Shown here: positions 18,927-28,400 of the stretch, one piece after another
Numbering within the stretch: the stretch's first letter is position 1
How the letters are laid out: the number at the start of each line of letters is the position of its first letter
Assembly: GCA_049115815.1 (NCBI GenBank)
Contig: JAGDZO010000006.1
Span: 682,001-746,000 of the forward strand
Origin: Marinoscillum sp049115815
Lineage (GTDB): Bacteria; Bacteroidota; Bacteroidia; Cytophagales; Cyclobacteriaceae
DNA length: 64,000 bases
Direction: 5' to 3'
Program-made: the position numbers and the translations under genes
Notes under the pieces: model-generated
Seen by the model: the letters and a program-made list of their open reading frames with translations, nothing else
The model's database searches: none
What the model was told of the DNA's origin: nothing

Positions 18927-20923
18927 GCAAAAACCTACTATTACTCATTTTAACGTTTGTGCTCATCCATGTAAATCTGCTTGCTCAATCGCCATGCATC
19001 AATGGATTGGCCGATGATCTTTATCCTTGCAATCAAATGACTCTGCTTAGTCATATGGAACCATCGGAGATTGGTGCCACCTTGCACAATGGTTTCTATC
19101 TCAACGATATATGGGGCTGGAGCGACACCACCAATACTCGAGAATATGCCATTGTAGGGTTAAAAGATGGCGTTTCTTTTGTGGATATCACCGATCCAAT
19201 CAACCCGAAATATTTAGGAAAATTACCCGAACCCTCCAGTGCGAATGCTCGAATTATGCACGGAAAATCTACTTGGCGGGACGTAAAGGTTTACAAAGAT
19301 CATGCATTCATTGTCAGTGATATCAATGGAGAACACGGAATGCAAGTATTTGACCTACATAATCTTAGGGGACTAGATGGCAGCTCTGTGCAAACATTCC
19401 GCCATGATTATCACTACACCGAGATAGGTTCCGCACACAATATTGTGATCAATGAAGAAACTGGATATGCCTACATCGTAGGAACTACAAGAAGTGGGAC
19501 TTGCAGAGGCGGACTTCATGTGGTAGATATAAGTTCGCCAAAACAACCCGAATATGTCAACTGCTTTTCGGAGGATGGATATACGCATGACGCTCAATGT
19601 GTCATTTATCAAGGCCCAGACTCACGATATGCTGGTAAGGAAGTCTGCTTCAATTCCAATGAAAACACCTTAACCATTGTCAATGTGGATGATAAAGCTG
19701 CAATGAATGTCGTTGGCAGGTCTTCTTATGCTAATGTTAATTATGCGCACCAAGGTTGGTTGACCGAGGATCATCGTTTTTTTCTGCTTAATGATGAACT
19801 GGATGAACAAAATGGAGGAATCAAGAATCCAAGGACATTGATATGGAATGTGGAAGACCTAGAGAATCCTACACTGATAGGAGAATATTACAATACAGAA
19901 TCTGGAATTGACCATAACCTCTACACTCACGAAGGACTCGTCTATGAATCGAATTACCTCACTGGCTTAAGGATATTAGATGCGGCTAATGTGTCTGAAG
20001 GTAAGTTAAGAGAGCGAGCATTCTTCGATACATACCCTACAGCCAATTCAATTCATTTTGGAGGAAATTGGAGCAACTATCCTTATTTCTCAAGCGGTAC
20101 TATTATAGCTTCTGACATGAATAATGGCCTTTTTCTTCTCCGACTAGATTTAGTTGAAGACCCCATCAAGTCACACCCGCAAACTCAATCGACATGTAGT
20201 GGCGGGTTGATGGAGCTTTATGTATCGGTAGATGAGCCGGAGAATAATGCTTTTCAATGGCAGGTACTAGATGGAACGCGGTATAGGGATCTTGTAAACG
20301 ACCATAGATATGCAGGAGTAAATGACACGCTCTTGATAGCAGAAGCTGATCAGGAAAACAGCACATTATTATTCAGATGCAAAATCACCGATGAAGATAA
20401 TAACGTTCATTACTCTTACTTAGCAGGTTTTGAGGGAATAGTACCTGTTGTTGATTTCACTTATGAATTGAGTGACTCACCCGGTACAGTAGTTTTTACG
20501 AATCAAAGCACTGATGCTACAAGTTACCTCTGGGAGTTTAGTGATGGAAGTAGCAGTACCGATGAGAATCCCACTATGACATTTGGAATTGAAACTGATA
20601 TCAGCGTGAAACTTTCTGCTTTTGCCCCTTGTGGTGTAGATAGAACTTCCAAAACGATTTCTTTCAACCTTTTGGACGTACACCAATCTCACCAGTTGAC
20701 TATTTATCCCAACCCCACTTCTGACAGGATAAACCTAAACTACGAACAGAATTCGACCTTCACTTTAAGGGATATAAGCGGAAAAGTCGTGATGGAGGAA
20801 GATTTGAACCCTGGGTTAACGACGCTTGATTTATCAGGTTTTTACTCCGGAATCTATCTGGTTTCTGTTTTTGATCATGAACTCCATAAAGTGGTTCATT
20901 CTGGACAGTTAATCATTCAATGA
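18923..20923 (+). CDS. Choice-of-anchor B surface protein with PKD and T9SS sorting domain
   Basis: A 666-residue exported protein. A signal peptide ends near LLAQ (residue 22). The first 420 residues have repeats of the LVIVD/choice-of-anchor B kind (DGVSFVDITDPINPKYLG, GGLHVVDISSPKQPEYVN, IVNVDD), expected to form a beta-propeller. A PKD domain follows near 510-590 (SYLWEFSDGSSSTDENP), then a T9SS type A sorting domain beginning LTIYPNPTSDRINL. Function unknown, probably surface display or adhesion. It overlaps the rhodanese gene by four bases and its last 11 bases overlap the oppositely oriented M50 protease gene. Confidence 0.9.
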   Translation: MSKNLLLLILTFVLIHVNLLAQSPCINGLADDLYPCNQMTLLSHMEPSEIGATLHNGFYLNDIWGWSDTTNTREYAIVGLKDGVSFVDITDPINPKYLGKLPEPSSANARIMHGKSTWRDVKVYKDHAFIVSDINGEHGMQVFDLHNLRGLDGSSVQTFRHDYHYTEIGSAHNIVINEETGYAYIVGTTRSGTCRGGLHVVDISSPKQPEYVNCFSEDGYTHDAQCVIYQGPDSRYAGKEVCFNSNENTLTIVNVDDKAAMNVVGRSSYANVNYAHQGWLTEDHRFFLLNDELDEQNGGIKNPRTLIWNVEDLENPTLIGEYYNTESGIDHNLYTHEGLVYESNYLTGLRILDAANVSEGKLRERAFFDTYPTANSIHFGGNWSNYPYFSSGTIIASDMNNGLFLLRLDLVEDPIKSHPQTQSTCSGGLMELYVSVDEPENNAFQWQVLDGTRYRDLVNDHRYAGVNDTLLIAEADQENSTLLFRCKITDEDNNVHYSYLAGFEGIVPVVDFTYELSDSPGTVVFTNQSTDATSYLWEFSDGSSSTDENPTMTFGIETDISVKLSAFAPCGVDRTSKTISFNLLDVHQSHQLTIYPNPTSDRINLNYEQNSTFTLRDISGKVVMEEDLNPGLTTLDLSGFYSGIYLVSVFDHELHKVVHSGQLIIQ

Positions 20924-22064
20924 TAAATGGCTCTGGGCTAAAGCACAGCACAAAGACCACCAATGCCACCCAACCCAATATTTTTCTTTGAATACTGAGA
21001 TTGGACTCAACCAAAACCGGAGGATGCTCCACCCCAATAAATCTTCCAATAATTAGCGCAAATAGTAACCAACCACTATAACCTTCAAGATGAGTGAAGT
21101 GATGTAGCCCAAACTGCAACCCAAATATTATGGACGCAAAGAGCCATCTATCTTGCTTTTTAATAAACATTGAAGTAGCACAGATATAAAGGAAATACAA
21201 ATACCCACCCATAATCAAGGCAAATTCAAGTCCACTTTCCAAGTCAGCAGTTCTCAAATCTTCTACCGAGATTAATCCCAAGCCAGCATAGAATAAAAAC
21301 AAAGTATATAGCACCTTAGAAACTTGATGATGCCTTCTATGGCCCAAAAGTCCGAAAAGTATGTGACCACCATCCAGCTGTCCGATTGGCAATAGATTCA
21401 GTGCGGTGAAAAACAAGGCCAAATACCCAGCTAACAAATACGGGTAATGTATAATCTCATTGGGGTTAGGCATTCTAATGGGATCTGCTACATACTCTTC
21501 AAAGAATGCGAAAATCAAATTACTGCCAAAGCGAAATGACATAGTATTCTCATTCTGATATACATATTGTGCATACTCAAGGCCGTACTGCTCATATTCC
21601 GGATGGATTTGATAGATATACTCTGGTTCTGGAAGAGTGGCAAAACCATACCAAATCACCGCTAATGCTACCACAAAACCAGCTAGTGGTCCTGATATTC
21701 CAATATCGAAATAATGTTTTGTAGAGTAGATACGATCCTTAATCTTGATAAAAGCGCCCATCGTACCAAATGAGGGCATCAAAATAAAACCTAACCACAT
21801 GGGGATATAATAAGGGAGCGTCACTCCTATCCTATGATACCTCGCTGTGAAATAATGCCCAAACTCATGTACTGTCAAAATGAGCAGAAAGGGAATGGAA
21901 AAATGAAATCCGCTAACAAAATCACCCCAAGACATCAAGGCTACCTCTTCCACCCAGAATAAATACTTTCCAAACATCCATTCGGCTCCAGCCAATGTGG
22001 TACTCAGCAATGCGGCTATAAATAAGCCAATATGTAACAAGTAACCTTTAAGTAGTTTAGGCAT
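20913..22064 (-). CDS. Site-2-type membrane metalloprotease (peptidase M50)
   Basis: A polytopic membrane protease with the zinc motif HEFGHYFTARYH in an early helix and the second conserved motif LNLLPIGQLDGGH, whose Asp is the third metal ligand. Such enzymes cut transmembrane segments, often to release regulators. I chose the ATG at 22064 (MPKLLKGYLLH, 383 residues) because it gives an eight-base overlap with the HAD gene upstream; an in-frame ATG at 22088 adds eight residues. No PDZ domain is seen. The 3' end overlaps the T9SS gene on the other strand by 11 bases. Substrate unknown. Confidence 0.92.
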   Translation of the reverse strand: MPKLLKGYLLHIGLFIAALLSTTLAGAEWMFGKYLFWVEEVALMSWGDFVSGFHFSIPFLLILTVHEFGHYFTARYHRIGVTLPYYIPMWLGFILMPSFGTMGAFIKIKDRIYSTKHYFDIGISGPLAGFVVALAVIWYGFATLPEPEYIYQIHPEYEQYGLEYAQYVYQNENTMSFRFGSNLIFAFFEEYVADPIRMPNPNEIIHYPYLLAGYLALFFTALNLLPIGQLDGGHILFGLLGHRRHHQVSKVLYTLFLFYAGLGLISVEDLRTADLESGLEFALIMGGYLYFLYICATSMFIKKQDRWLFASIIFGLQFGLHHFTHLEGYSGWLLFALIIGRFIGVEHPPVLVESNLSIQRKILGWVALVVFVLCFSPEPFIIE

Positions 22065-22686
22065 TACCCAGTATTTGAAAGATATCATTAGACTTCAAGA
22101 CTTGCTCAGATCGCAAACCCACATCCCGAGCAGCCAGCACATTTTCTATCTTATCATCTAAAAACAATGACTTAGAAGGAATAAGCCCTCGATCATTAAT
22201 TACAAATTCGTAAATATCTTGATTGGGTTTTCGATAACCTATACGGTGAGAGTAATAGGCCTTATGAGCAAAATCCTTCATGATTTTGCCAGTTTGGATC
22301 TTGACCATCTCATCAAATCGTTCCTCATGCATACCATTAGTATTGCTCAATATCAGCACCTCATGGGTATTCATAAGTTCCTTCATAAACTGTAGCCTCT
22401 CTATAGGAATATCTGCCAGCATCAGGTTCCATGCATTCTCAAAATCTTGAACAGAGATTTGCGCTCCTAAAAGATCAACAATTCTTTCTATAAACAGTCC
22501 TTTATCGATCTGTCCAGTTTCATATAAATAGAGTTCATCAGAACCAACCAAGATTGATTTCAGATCGACAGAAGGTAATTTTAGTAAACGTGCAAACTCA
22601 TTAACTACAGCTTGAGTGTCCAGATTTACAATGACTTCTCCCAAGTCAAAAATAATTGTGTCAAATTCCGAGATACTGTACTTCAT
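22057..22686 (-). CDS. HAD-superfamily hydrolase (YihX-like subfamily IA)
   Basis: A 209-residue cytoplasmic phosphatase-type HAD. Motif I is IIFDLGEVIV, with the nucleophilic Asp followed by Gly at +2 as in YihX-like members; motif II is ILSNTN; motif III lysine is in GYRKPNQDIY; motif IV is LFLDDKIENV. A helical cap lies between motifs I and II. Natural substrate cannot be told; YihX relatives act on sugar phosphates. The gene is followed with an eight-base overlap by the membrane protease gene, so the pair is translationally coupled. Confidence 0.92.
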   Translation of the reverse strand: MKYSISEFDTIIFDLGEVIVNLDTQAVVNEFARLLKLPSVDLKSILVGSDELYLYETGQIDKGLFIERIVDLLGAQISVQDFENAWNLMLADIPIERLQFMKELMNTHEVLILSNTNGMHEERFDEMVKIQTGKIMKDFAHKAYYSHRIGYRKPNQDIYEFVINDRGLIPSKSLFLDDKIENVLAARDVGLRSEQVLKSNDIFQILGNA

Positions 22687-22829
22687 GTGGTTGTTTAATT
22701 AGGCTCAAATATCTAATATTGCACCTCCAAAACAAAAGCAGTACGCAAGTCTGTTTTTTGCACAGTACATCCTGCCGAAAGCATGAAAGTATTGGTTCGA
22801 GCTCACATCTCGGATAGTAAAAAACTGTA

Positions 22830-22903
22830 GGGCCTATAGCTCAGTTGGTTAGAGCACCTGACTCATAATCAGGTGGTCCCTGGTTCGAGCCCAGGTGGGC
22901 CCA
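22830..22903 (+). tRNA. tRNA with CAU anticodon, favoured as tRNA-Ile2 (lysidine type), alternative tRNA-Met
   Basis: A full cloverleaf can be drawn: acceptor GGGCCTA/TGGGCCC, D stem GCTC/GAGC, anticodon stem CCTGA/TCAGG with loop CTCATAA, T stem CCTGG/CCAGG with loop TTCGAGC, discriminator A. The 3' CCA is not encoded. The CAT anticodon fits elongator Met or the Ile tRNA whose C34 becomes lysidine. Pairs C4-G69 and C5-G68 are identity features of the TilS substrate in E. coli, so I favour Ile2, with moderate certainty. A strong terminator follows. Confidence 0.93.
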
Positions 22904-22912
22904 CTTATAATA

Positions 22913-22943
22913 AAAATGCGCCGAAATGGCGCATTTTTTTTTG
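22913..22943 (+). terminator. Rho-independent terminator of the tRNA gene
   Basis: Perfect eight-base stem AATGCGCC / GGCGCATT around loop GAAAT, followed by a run of T residues. It begins about ten bases after the tRNA 3' end. Confidence 0.9.
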
Positions 22944-23173
22944 TTCATTGGAGAAGGTTCTTGCATGAGCTATCAATATATTTTGAAGAATGTCGCAATA
23001 ATTGATATCTGCATGACGTTTGAACACTGATACAAATAGGTGAAATAGTCTTGAATTATAGTGTTTAAGTCCAATTGTCAACAAATAGCCCTATATTTTC
23101 TATTCGAACCATATATATTTACAATTCAATTAAATACAATCAATTTTAAACTAAATCTACTAAGGAGATGAAA

Positions 23174-23650
23174 ATGATCAAAAATGCCTTTATGTTATTA
23201 GCAGTTGTGTCTGTATCTATTCTTGCCAGTTGTGGTGGAGATGGCGGTGGAGATGGCGGTCCTGACGAAACGGCAAAAGAAATTATCACAAATGCGTTGA
23301 CGTCTGGCAGCTGGTCGATTGACGTAACAGGTACAGATGTTCAAGGAGTAACTGGATCACCAGATGCAAGTACTTTTGGCATTACTTTTTCAGCGTCTAC
23401 AGAGGGAGCTAATTATACCCTGTCTGGAGCTGTTGCTGACTACATATTAGGTGGGTCTTTCGCTATTAGCGAAGAAGGAATTATCTCAAGTGAAGTAGCT
23501 AATGTAGCCAATGCTGATTTATCAGCTACTGTATCTAGCATTTCTATTAACCCTGATAACACTAGAGTTACTATAGTAATTAACGTTACTGAAGCTAACG
23601 CAAGAATTGGTGGTATCGGAACTTACACTTTGGTGTTTGTTGCAGGTTAA
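23174..23650 (+). CDS. Small lipoprotein with Gly/Asp-rich linker
   Basis: A 158-residue lipoprotein of unknown function. The signal peptide ends in lipobox ILASC (Cys near residue 20), followed by a flexible GGDGGGDGG linker and a beta-rich domain with many Thr, Ser and Val residues. An AAGGAG ribosome site at 23162-23167 is six bases before the ATG at 23174, but abuts the ATG at 23168, so I take 23174 as the start; this is one of the few strong Shine-Dalgarno sites in the window. The gene stands alone, with an AT-rich region upstream and its own terminator downstream. Confidence 0.85.
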   Translation: MIKNAFMLLAVVSVSILASCGGDGGGDGGPDETAKEIITNALTSGSWSIDVTGTDVQGVTGSPDASTFGITFSASTEGANYTLSGAVADYILGGSFAISEEGIISSEVANVANADLSATVSSISINPDNTRVTIVINVTEANARIGGIGTYTLVFVAG

Positions 23651-23677
23651 GTAAAAAATAAAGCCTTAGTAAAATTT

Positions 23678-23705
23678 AAAGCCGTCCATTAGGACGGCTT
23701 TTTTT
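23678..23705 (+). terminator. Rho-independent terminator after the lipoprotein gene
   Basis: Ten-base stem AAAGCCGTCC... / GGACGGCTTT with loop ATTA and a following T run. Confidence 0.92.
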
Positions 23706-23814
23706 GTGCCTTGGCAAATTGCCAAAATGACTTAACGTTAACTTCCTTGGGGTAACTCTGAATACCCATCAAAGGGCAACATAATTCTGATTCATAACCC
23801 AACCAAAACTATGA

Positions 23815-25194
23815 TTAGCGATTAAGTCTGCTCTCAACTATTTCTATGAACTGATCAATATCGAGCTTCTTCGCAATAATGGTTTTGCTTTCGTCCAGCA
23901 AATAGATTTTAGGTGTGCTACGCACATTATAGGATACCCTGAAGTAACTTTTCCCTGTAGGATCAATACAATGATTCCAGTTTGGATTGGTGCTTTCAAC
24001 AAAGGTCTTCCATCGTTCTACATCAGTAGTTGTGCATAGGGCTATTACCTCTACTCCAAGATTAGCTAGTTTCTCCTCTACCTCCTCTAGTTTCTTTACA
24101 GTCTTTTTACAGTGACCACAATCAGGGTCGTAGATAAAAACAAGAAAATGCTCCGCGGCTAACATTTCAATATCAAATGGATTCATGTCAATATCTACAG
24201 CTACAATCTCTGGCGCACGTTTACCAATCAAGTTTGGTTTAACAAAGGCCACCTCATCCCTCAATTTTTCAGTGTATTCATCAGTGATCCAATGTGCTCT
24301 TCCTGTGAGGTAATAGTTTTCAATGATGTGCACCATTACAGCATCCATACCCATCTGTTTGGATTCCGAATACTTCTGAAACAAAGTCACCAACCAATAA
24401 CGATCCGATTCCTCATCATCCTTTACCAAATCCAGAAACCAATCAACCTCTTGAATTATGCTATCAGGATGCTGAACAACTGCATTATCAAAGTACTTCA
24501 TGACTTTTTCGTGAATCAATGGAGTGCGCAACAAACGAAAATCACTTACCTGTTCTGCAGTTAAAAAATGACTTTTAAAATAAAGATATCTACTTAGGCT
24601 TCTCTCCTTTTCATCATCAATACCCTCCATGGTCGGCACCACGGGCTCATCTAACAAACTCAAGAATGAGCTTACAAACGAATCAGGCTGATCCTGTATA
24701 ATTTCCCTTCTAGTGGATTTTACCTTGTCGGCCAATATTCGCATTTCGGCTATGATCTTGATAGAATCTTCGGGGTTGGCTGATTTTAGTTGCTCGGCAA
24801 ACCGTATTTGCTCCCTTTGAAGTTTACCCATTTTGACCTGAAAGTCTCTAAAAAATACGTTCTCATCAGAGCCTTCAATCTTCATACTTTCGTATGGAGC
24901 GCTCTTATCATAGCGCATATCAAACGAAGAACCGTCAACTACAAATTCAAAATAGTATTTAGGAGTATACAGAAAGTAAATCCCAGGTTTGGGATTTTCC
25001 TTGACAAAAGAAAATGCACCACCTTCCACTTTTATAGTATCTACCAAGTACTTATTCTTTCCAAAATGATTACCGACATAAATGGTGTCTTCTTCAAAAG
25101 ATTCTATTTGAAAATTCATGGCAACTGACTGCCCTACCACAAGCACCGGAAATGAAGAAACTACCGTAAATAATAAGGATACTATTCTGTTCAT
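23815..25194 (-). CDS. Periplasmic TlpA/thioredoxin-fold protein (DUF5106-like)
   Basis: A 459-residue exported protein. A signal peptide ends near VVGQ; the N-terminal region (about 25-115) resembles the DUF4369-type beta domain that often precedes thioredoxin folds in Bacteroidota, a helical middle region follows, and the C-terminal thioredoxin domain has FIYDPDCGHCKK with redox Cys pair at about 359 and 362 plus a cis-Pro region RSTPKIYLLD. Probable thiol-disulfide reductase in the periplasm; partners unknown. The ATG at 25194 is chosen over an upstream TTG at 25203. It diverges from gltB. Confidence 0.88.
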   Translation of the reverse strand: MNRIVSLLFTVVSSFPVLVVGQSVAMNFQIESFEEDTIYVGNHFGKNKYLVDTIKVEGGAFSFVKENPKPGIYFLYTPKYYFEFVVDGSSFDMRYDKSAPYESMKIEGSDENVFFRDFQVKMGKLQREQIRFAEQLKSANPEDSIKIIAEMRILADKVKSTRREIIQDQPDSFVSSFLSLLDEPVVPTMEGIDDEKERSLSRYLYFKSHFLTAEQVSDFRLLRTPLIHEKVMKYFDNAVVQHPDSIIQEVDWFLDLVKDDEESDRYWLVTLFQKYSESKQMGMDAVMVHIIENYYLTGRAHWITDEYTEKLRDEVAFVKPNLIGKRAPEIVAVDIDMNPFDIEMLAAEHFLVFIYDPDCGHCKKTVKKLEEVEEKLANLGVEVIALCTTTDVERWKTFVESTNPNWNHCIDPTGKSYFRVSYNVRSTPKIYLLDESKTIIAKKLDIDQFIEIVESRLNR

Positions 25195-25497
25195 TCTGAT
25201 CAATTATTCGCTCGAAAAGATTTGCTGTAAAACTATTATTTATACGTTCAACAATGCTAATATGATACCAGAAAACTTCCTTTATCTGATTAACAACGTA
25301 ACTATATTTTTATTGAAATATTCGCAACCATTTGAATATATTTGTTCTCGAATTGCAATCATATTATTGATTTATCTAGTATTTTAGCAATCCCAAAGTA
25401 GCGATTATTATTCTTTGAAAAAGCGATAATGTCCTTTCTTCTAAAGAGGTTTATTCGGTATTTTAACAACTGATTTTACGATAATATTTGAATATAA
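25195..25497. other. AT-rich divergent intergenic region
   Basis: About 300 bases separate the TlpA-like gene and gltB, which diverge. I see no credible ORF and no RNA fold I can name. It must hold promoters for both genes; the best gltB candidate is listed separately. No nitrogen-regulatory site is recognisable. Confidence 0.6.
25313..25344 (+). promoter_or_regulatory. Candidate promoter for gltBD
   Basis: TTG at 25313 and TATATTTG at 25337-25344 match the Bacteroidota pattern TTTG, about 20 nt, TAnnTTTG with a 21-base gap. It would give a leader of about 145 bases before gltB. Confidence 0.35.
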
Positions 25498-28400
25498 ATG
25501 AACAATAAAGGACTATATACCAAAGAATTAGAGCATGATTCATGTGGGGTTGGATGTGTTGCTGATATCAAAAACAAAGCATCATATACTAATGTAAAAG
25601 ACGCTCTAACCATGTTGAAAAACATGGAACATCGTGGAGCAACTGGAAGTGACGAAAATACAGGAGACGGAGCTGGTATACTTGTTCAGATACCTCACCA
25701 ATTCTTTAAGAGTGAGCTAGATAAATTCGCCATCAAACTCCCGAAAGCGGGTGAATATGGTGTTGGGATGATATTCTTCCCAAAAAATTATCAGGTAAGA
25801 GAAAAATGCCGCCAAATTTTCAATGATTGTCTCAAGGATTTAGGTCTAACACTTATTGGATATAGACTTGTACCTGTTGATGATCAGGTTCCGGGTCATG
25901 AATCAAAGGCAGCTGAGCCTTACATTGAGCAGATTTTTATCGGTCTTACCGAGAAGCTTACTGAGATAGAACTTGAGCGAAAGCTTTTTGTACTCAATAA
26001 TTACGCTACACACGAAATCAGAAACAAGGTAGAAGGACAGAATGGTGACTTTTATGCTTGTAGCCTATCAGCTAGGACTATCATCTACAAGGGTCAATTA
26101 AAAACCGATCAGTTAGAAGAGTATTATCATGATTTGCGAAATGAAGCATTCAAATCTGCTTTTGCGATTGTGCATTCGAGATTTTCTACCAACACATTCC
26201 CAAATTGGAAGCTTGCACAGCCTTTCAAATTTCTAGCCCACAATGGTGAAATCAATACCATTCGTGGAAACGTAAATAAAATGAAGTCTAAGGAAGCGAA
26301 CATGTCTTCTCCTTACTTCAGTGAAAAAGAACTAAAATGGCTGTTGCCAGTAACAGATAAAAATAATTCTGACTCCTCTAACCTAGATGCTTTAATAGAA
26401 TTATTGGTACTAGCTGGCAGAAGTTTACCTCATGTGATGATGATGCTCGTGCCTGAAGCTTGGCAAGACAATTCTCAGATGGAGAAAATGAAAAAAGCCT
26501 TCTATAAGTATCACGCATCACTTATGGAGCCATGGGATGGTCCTGCGGCCCTCTTCTTTACCAATGGTAAGCAACTAGGCGCTACTCTTGATAGAAATGG
26601 CCTGAGACCAGTAAGATACACGATCACCAAAGATGACCGACTGATTATGGCTTCTGAAACGGGTGCATTACCTGTTGATCCTGCCAATGTAGTTGAGAAT
26701 GGACGATTGCAGCCAGGAAAGATGCTCTGGTTAGACCTACCAAACAAAAAGCTTTACAGAGACGAAGAGATCAAGAAGCAGGTAGTAGAAAACAAACCTT
26801 ACTTCGACTGGATCAAAAAAGAAAGAATCAAGCTTCGAATGCTTCCTGATCCAGAAATTGTAGAAGAGCCTATTGAGAAAGACTTGCTTCAGAAGCAATT
26901 CAAATCTTATGGGTACACTCAGGAAGATATCAAACTTACAGTTACAGGCCTTGCAGAATTGGGCAAAGAACCTCTTGGTTCTATGGGTGCTGATGCTCCT
27001 TTGGCTGTACTTTCTCGTCAGAGCCAGCATATTTCCAATTACTTCAAGCAATATTTTGCTCAAGTGAGTAATCCTCCAATTGATCCAATTCGTGAGAGAT
27101 TGGTTATGTCACTGTTCACCCGCGTAGGTGAATCATTGAATATATTGGAAGAGACCGCTGCACATACCAAGCAAATTCACATCTCTCAGCCTGTCTTATC
27201 TAGACAAGGGTTTTATAAGCTTACCAATCAAGCGTCTATTGGGTTTGATCATCAAGTAATTGACGCTACCTATGAGCCAAGTAAAACCACCCTTAAGAAG
27301 GCTTTAGATAGAATTTGCAGAGATGCTACTGAAGCCATTAAGGGAGGAAAGAAGATTCTGATCGTTTCTAATAAAAACATCAGTAAATCGCGTGTTCCTA
27401 TTCCGACACTACTTTCTATTGGAGCAGTTCATCACCACTTGGTGGACAAGAACTTAAGAACCAAAACTGGGCTTATAGCAAAGGCTGGAGACGTCTGGGA
27501 GACTCATCATTATGCTACGGTGATAGGTTACGGAGCAAGTGCTGTATTCCCTTTCAAGGTATATGATTGTATCTCAGATTTATACGCAGAAGGTAAGCTT
27601 GATAATTCAAAGAGCTTAAAACATTACTTCAAAAATTACGCTAAAGGAGTTGGCGGTGGTTTGCTGAAAATCCTCTCAAAAATGGGTATTTCAACACTAC
27701 AGTCTTACCAATCAGCGCAAATTTTTGAGTGCGTTGGCTTGGGTTCTGAAGTGGTCAACAAGTGCTTTAAAGGAACAGTTAGTCGCTTGGATGGATTAAC
27801 CTTCGAAGACCTTGAAAAAGAGGCAATTATCAAGCACAATTCAGCATTTAAGGCTGATAAAAAAATACTGGAAGTTGGAGGATATTTCCAATGGAAAAGA
27901 AATGGAGAAGCTCATTTACTGAATCCAGAAACGATCCATTTACTCCAGAAATCAACTTCACTTGATAAGTATGACTTATTTAAAAAATATAGCAAGAGTG
28001 TTACTGATTCTCAGGAAGCAGATATCACAATTAGGAGTTTATTTGAGTTCAAAAAGCGTTCCTCTATTCCTATCGAAGAGGTAGAGCCTGCCAGTAGCAT
28101 TATGAAACGTTTTGCGACTGGGGCTATGTCTTTTGGATCGATTTCTCATGAAGCCCATTCTACTCTGGCTATTGCCATGAATCGAATTGGTGGAAAAAGT
28201 AATAGTGGAGAAGGTGGAGAAGATGAAGCACGTTTTGAGAAGAAACCAAATGGCGATTGGGAAAGATCATCAATTAAGCAGGTTGCATCTGGTCGTTTCG
28301 GAGTGACCAGCAACTACCTCAAGGAAGCCACTGAGCTTCAAATCAAGGTAGCCCAAGGAGCTAAGCCCGGAGAAGGCGGACAGCTACCAGGTCATAAGGT

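Noticed and set aside
25118..25387. Open frame across the gltB upstream region
   Set aside because: Overlaps the 5' end of the TlpA-like gene, very AT-rich, no signal or domain.
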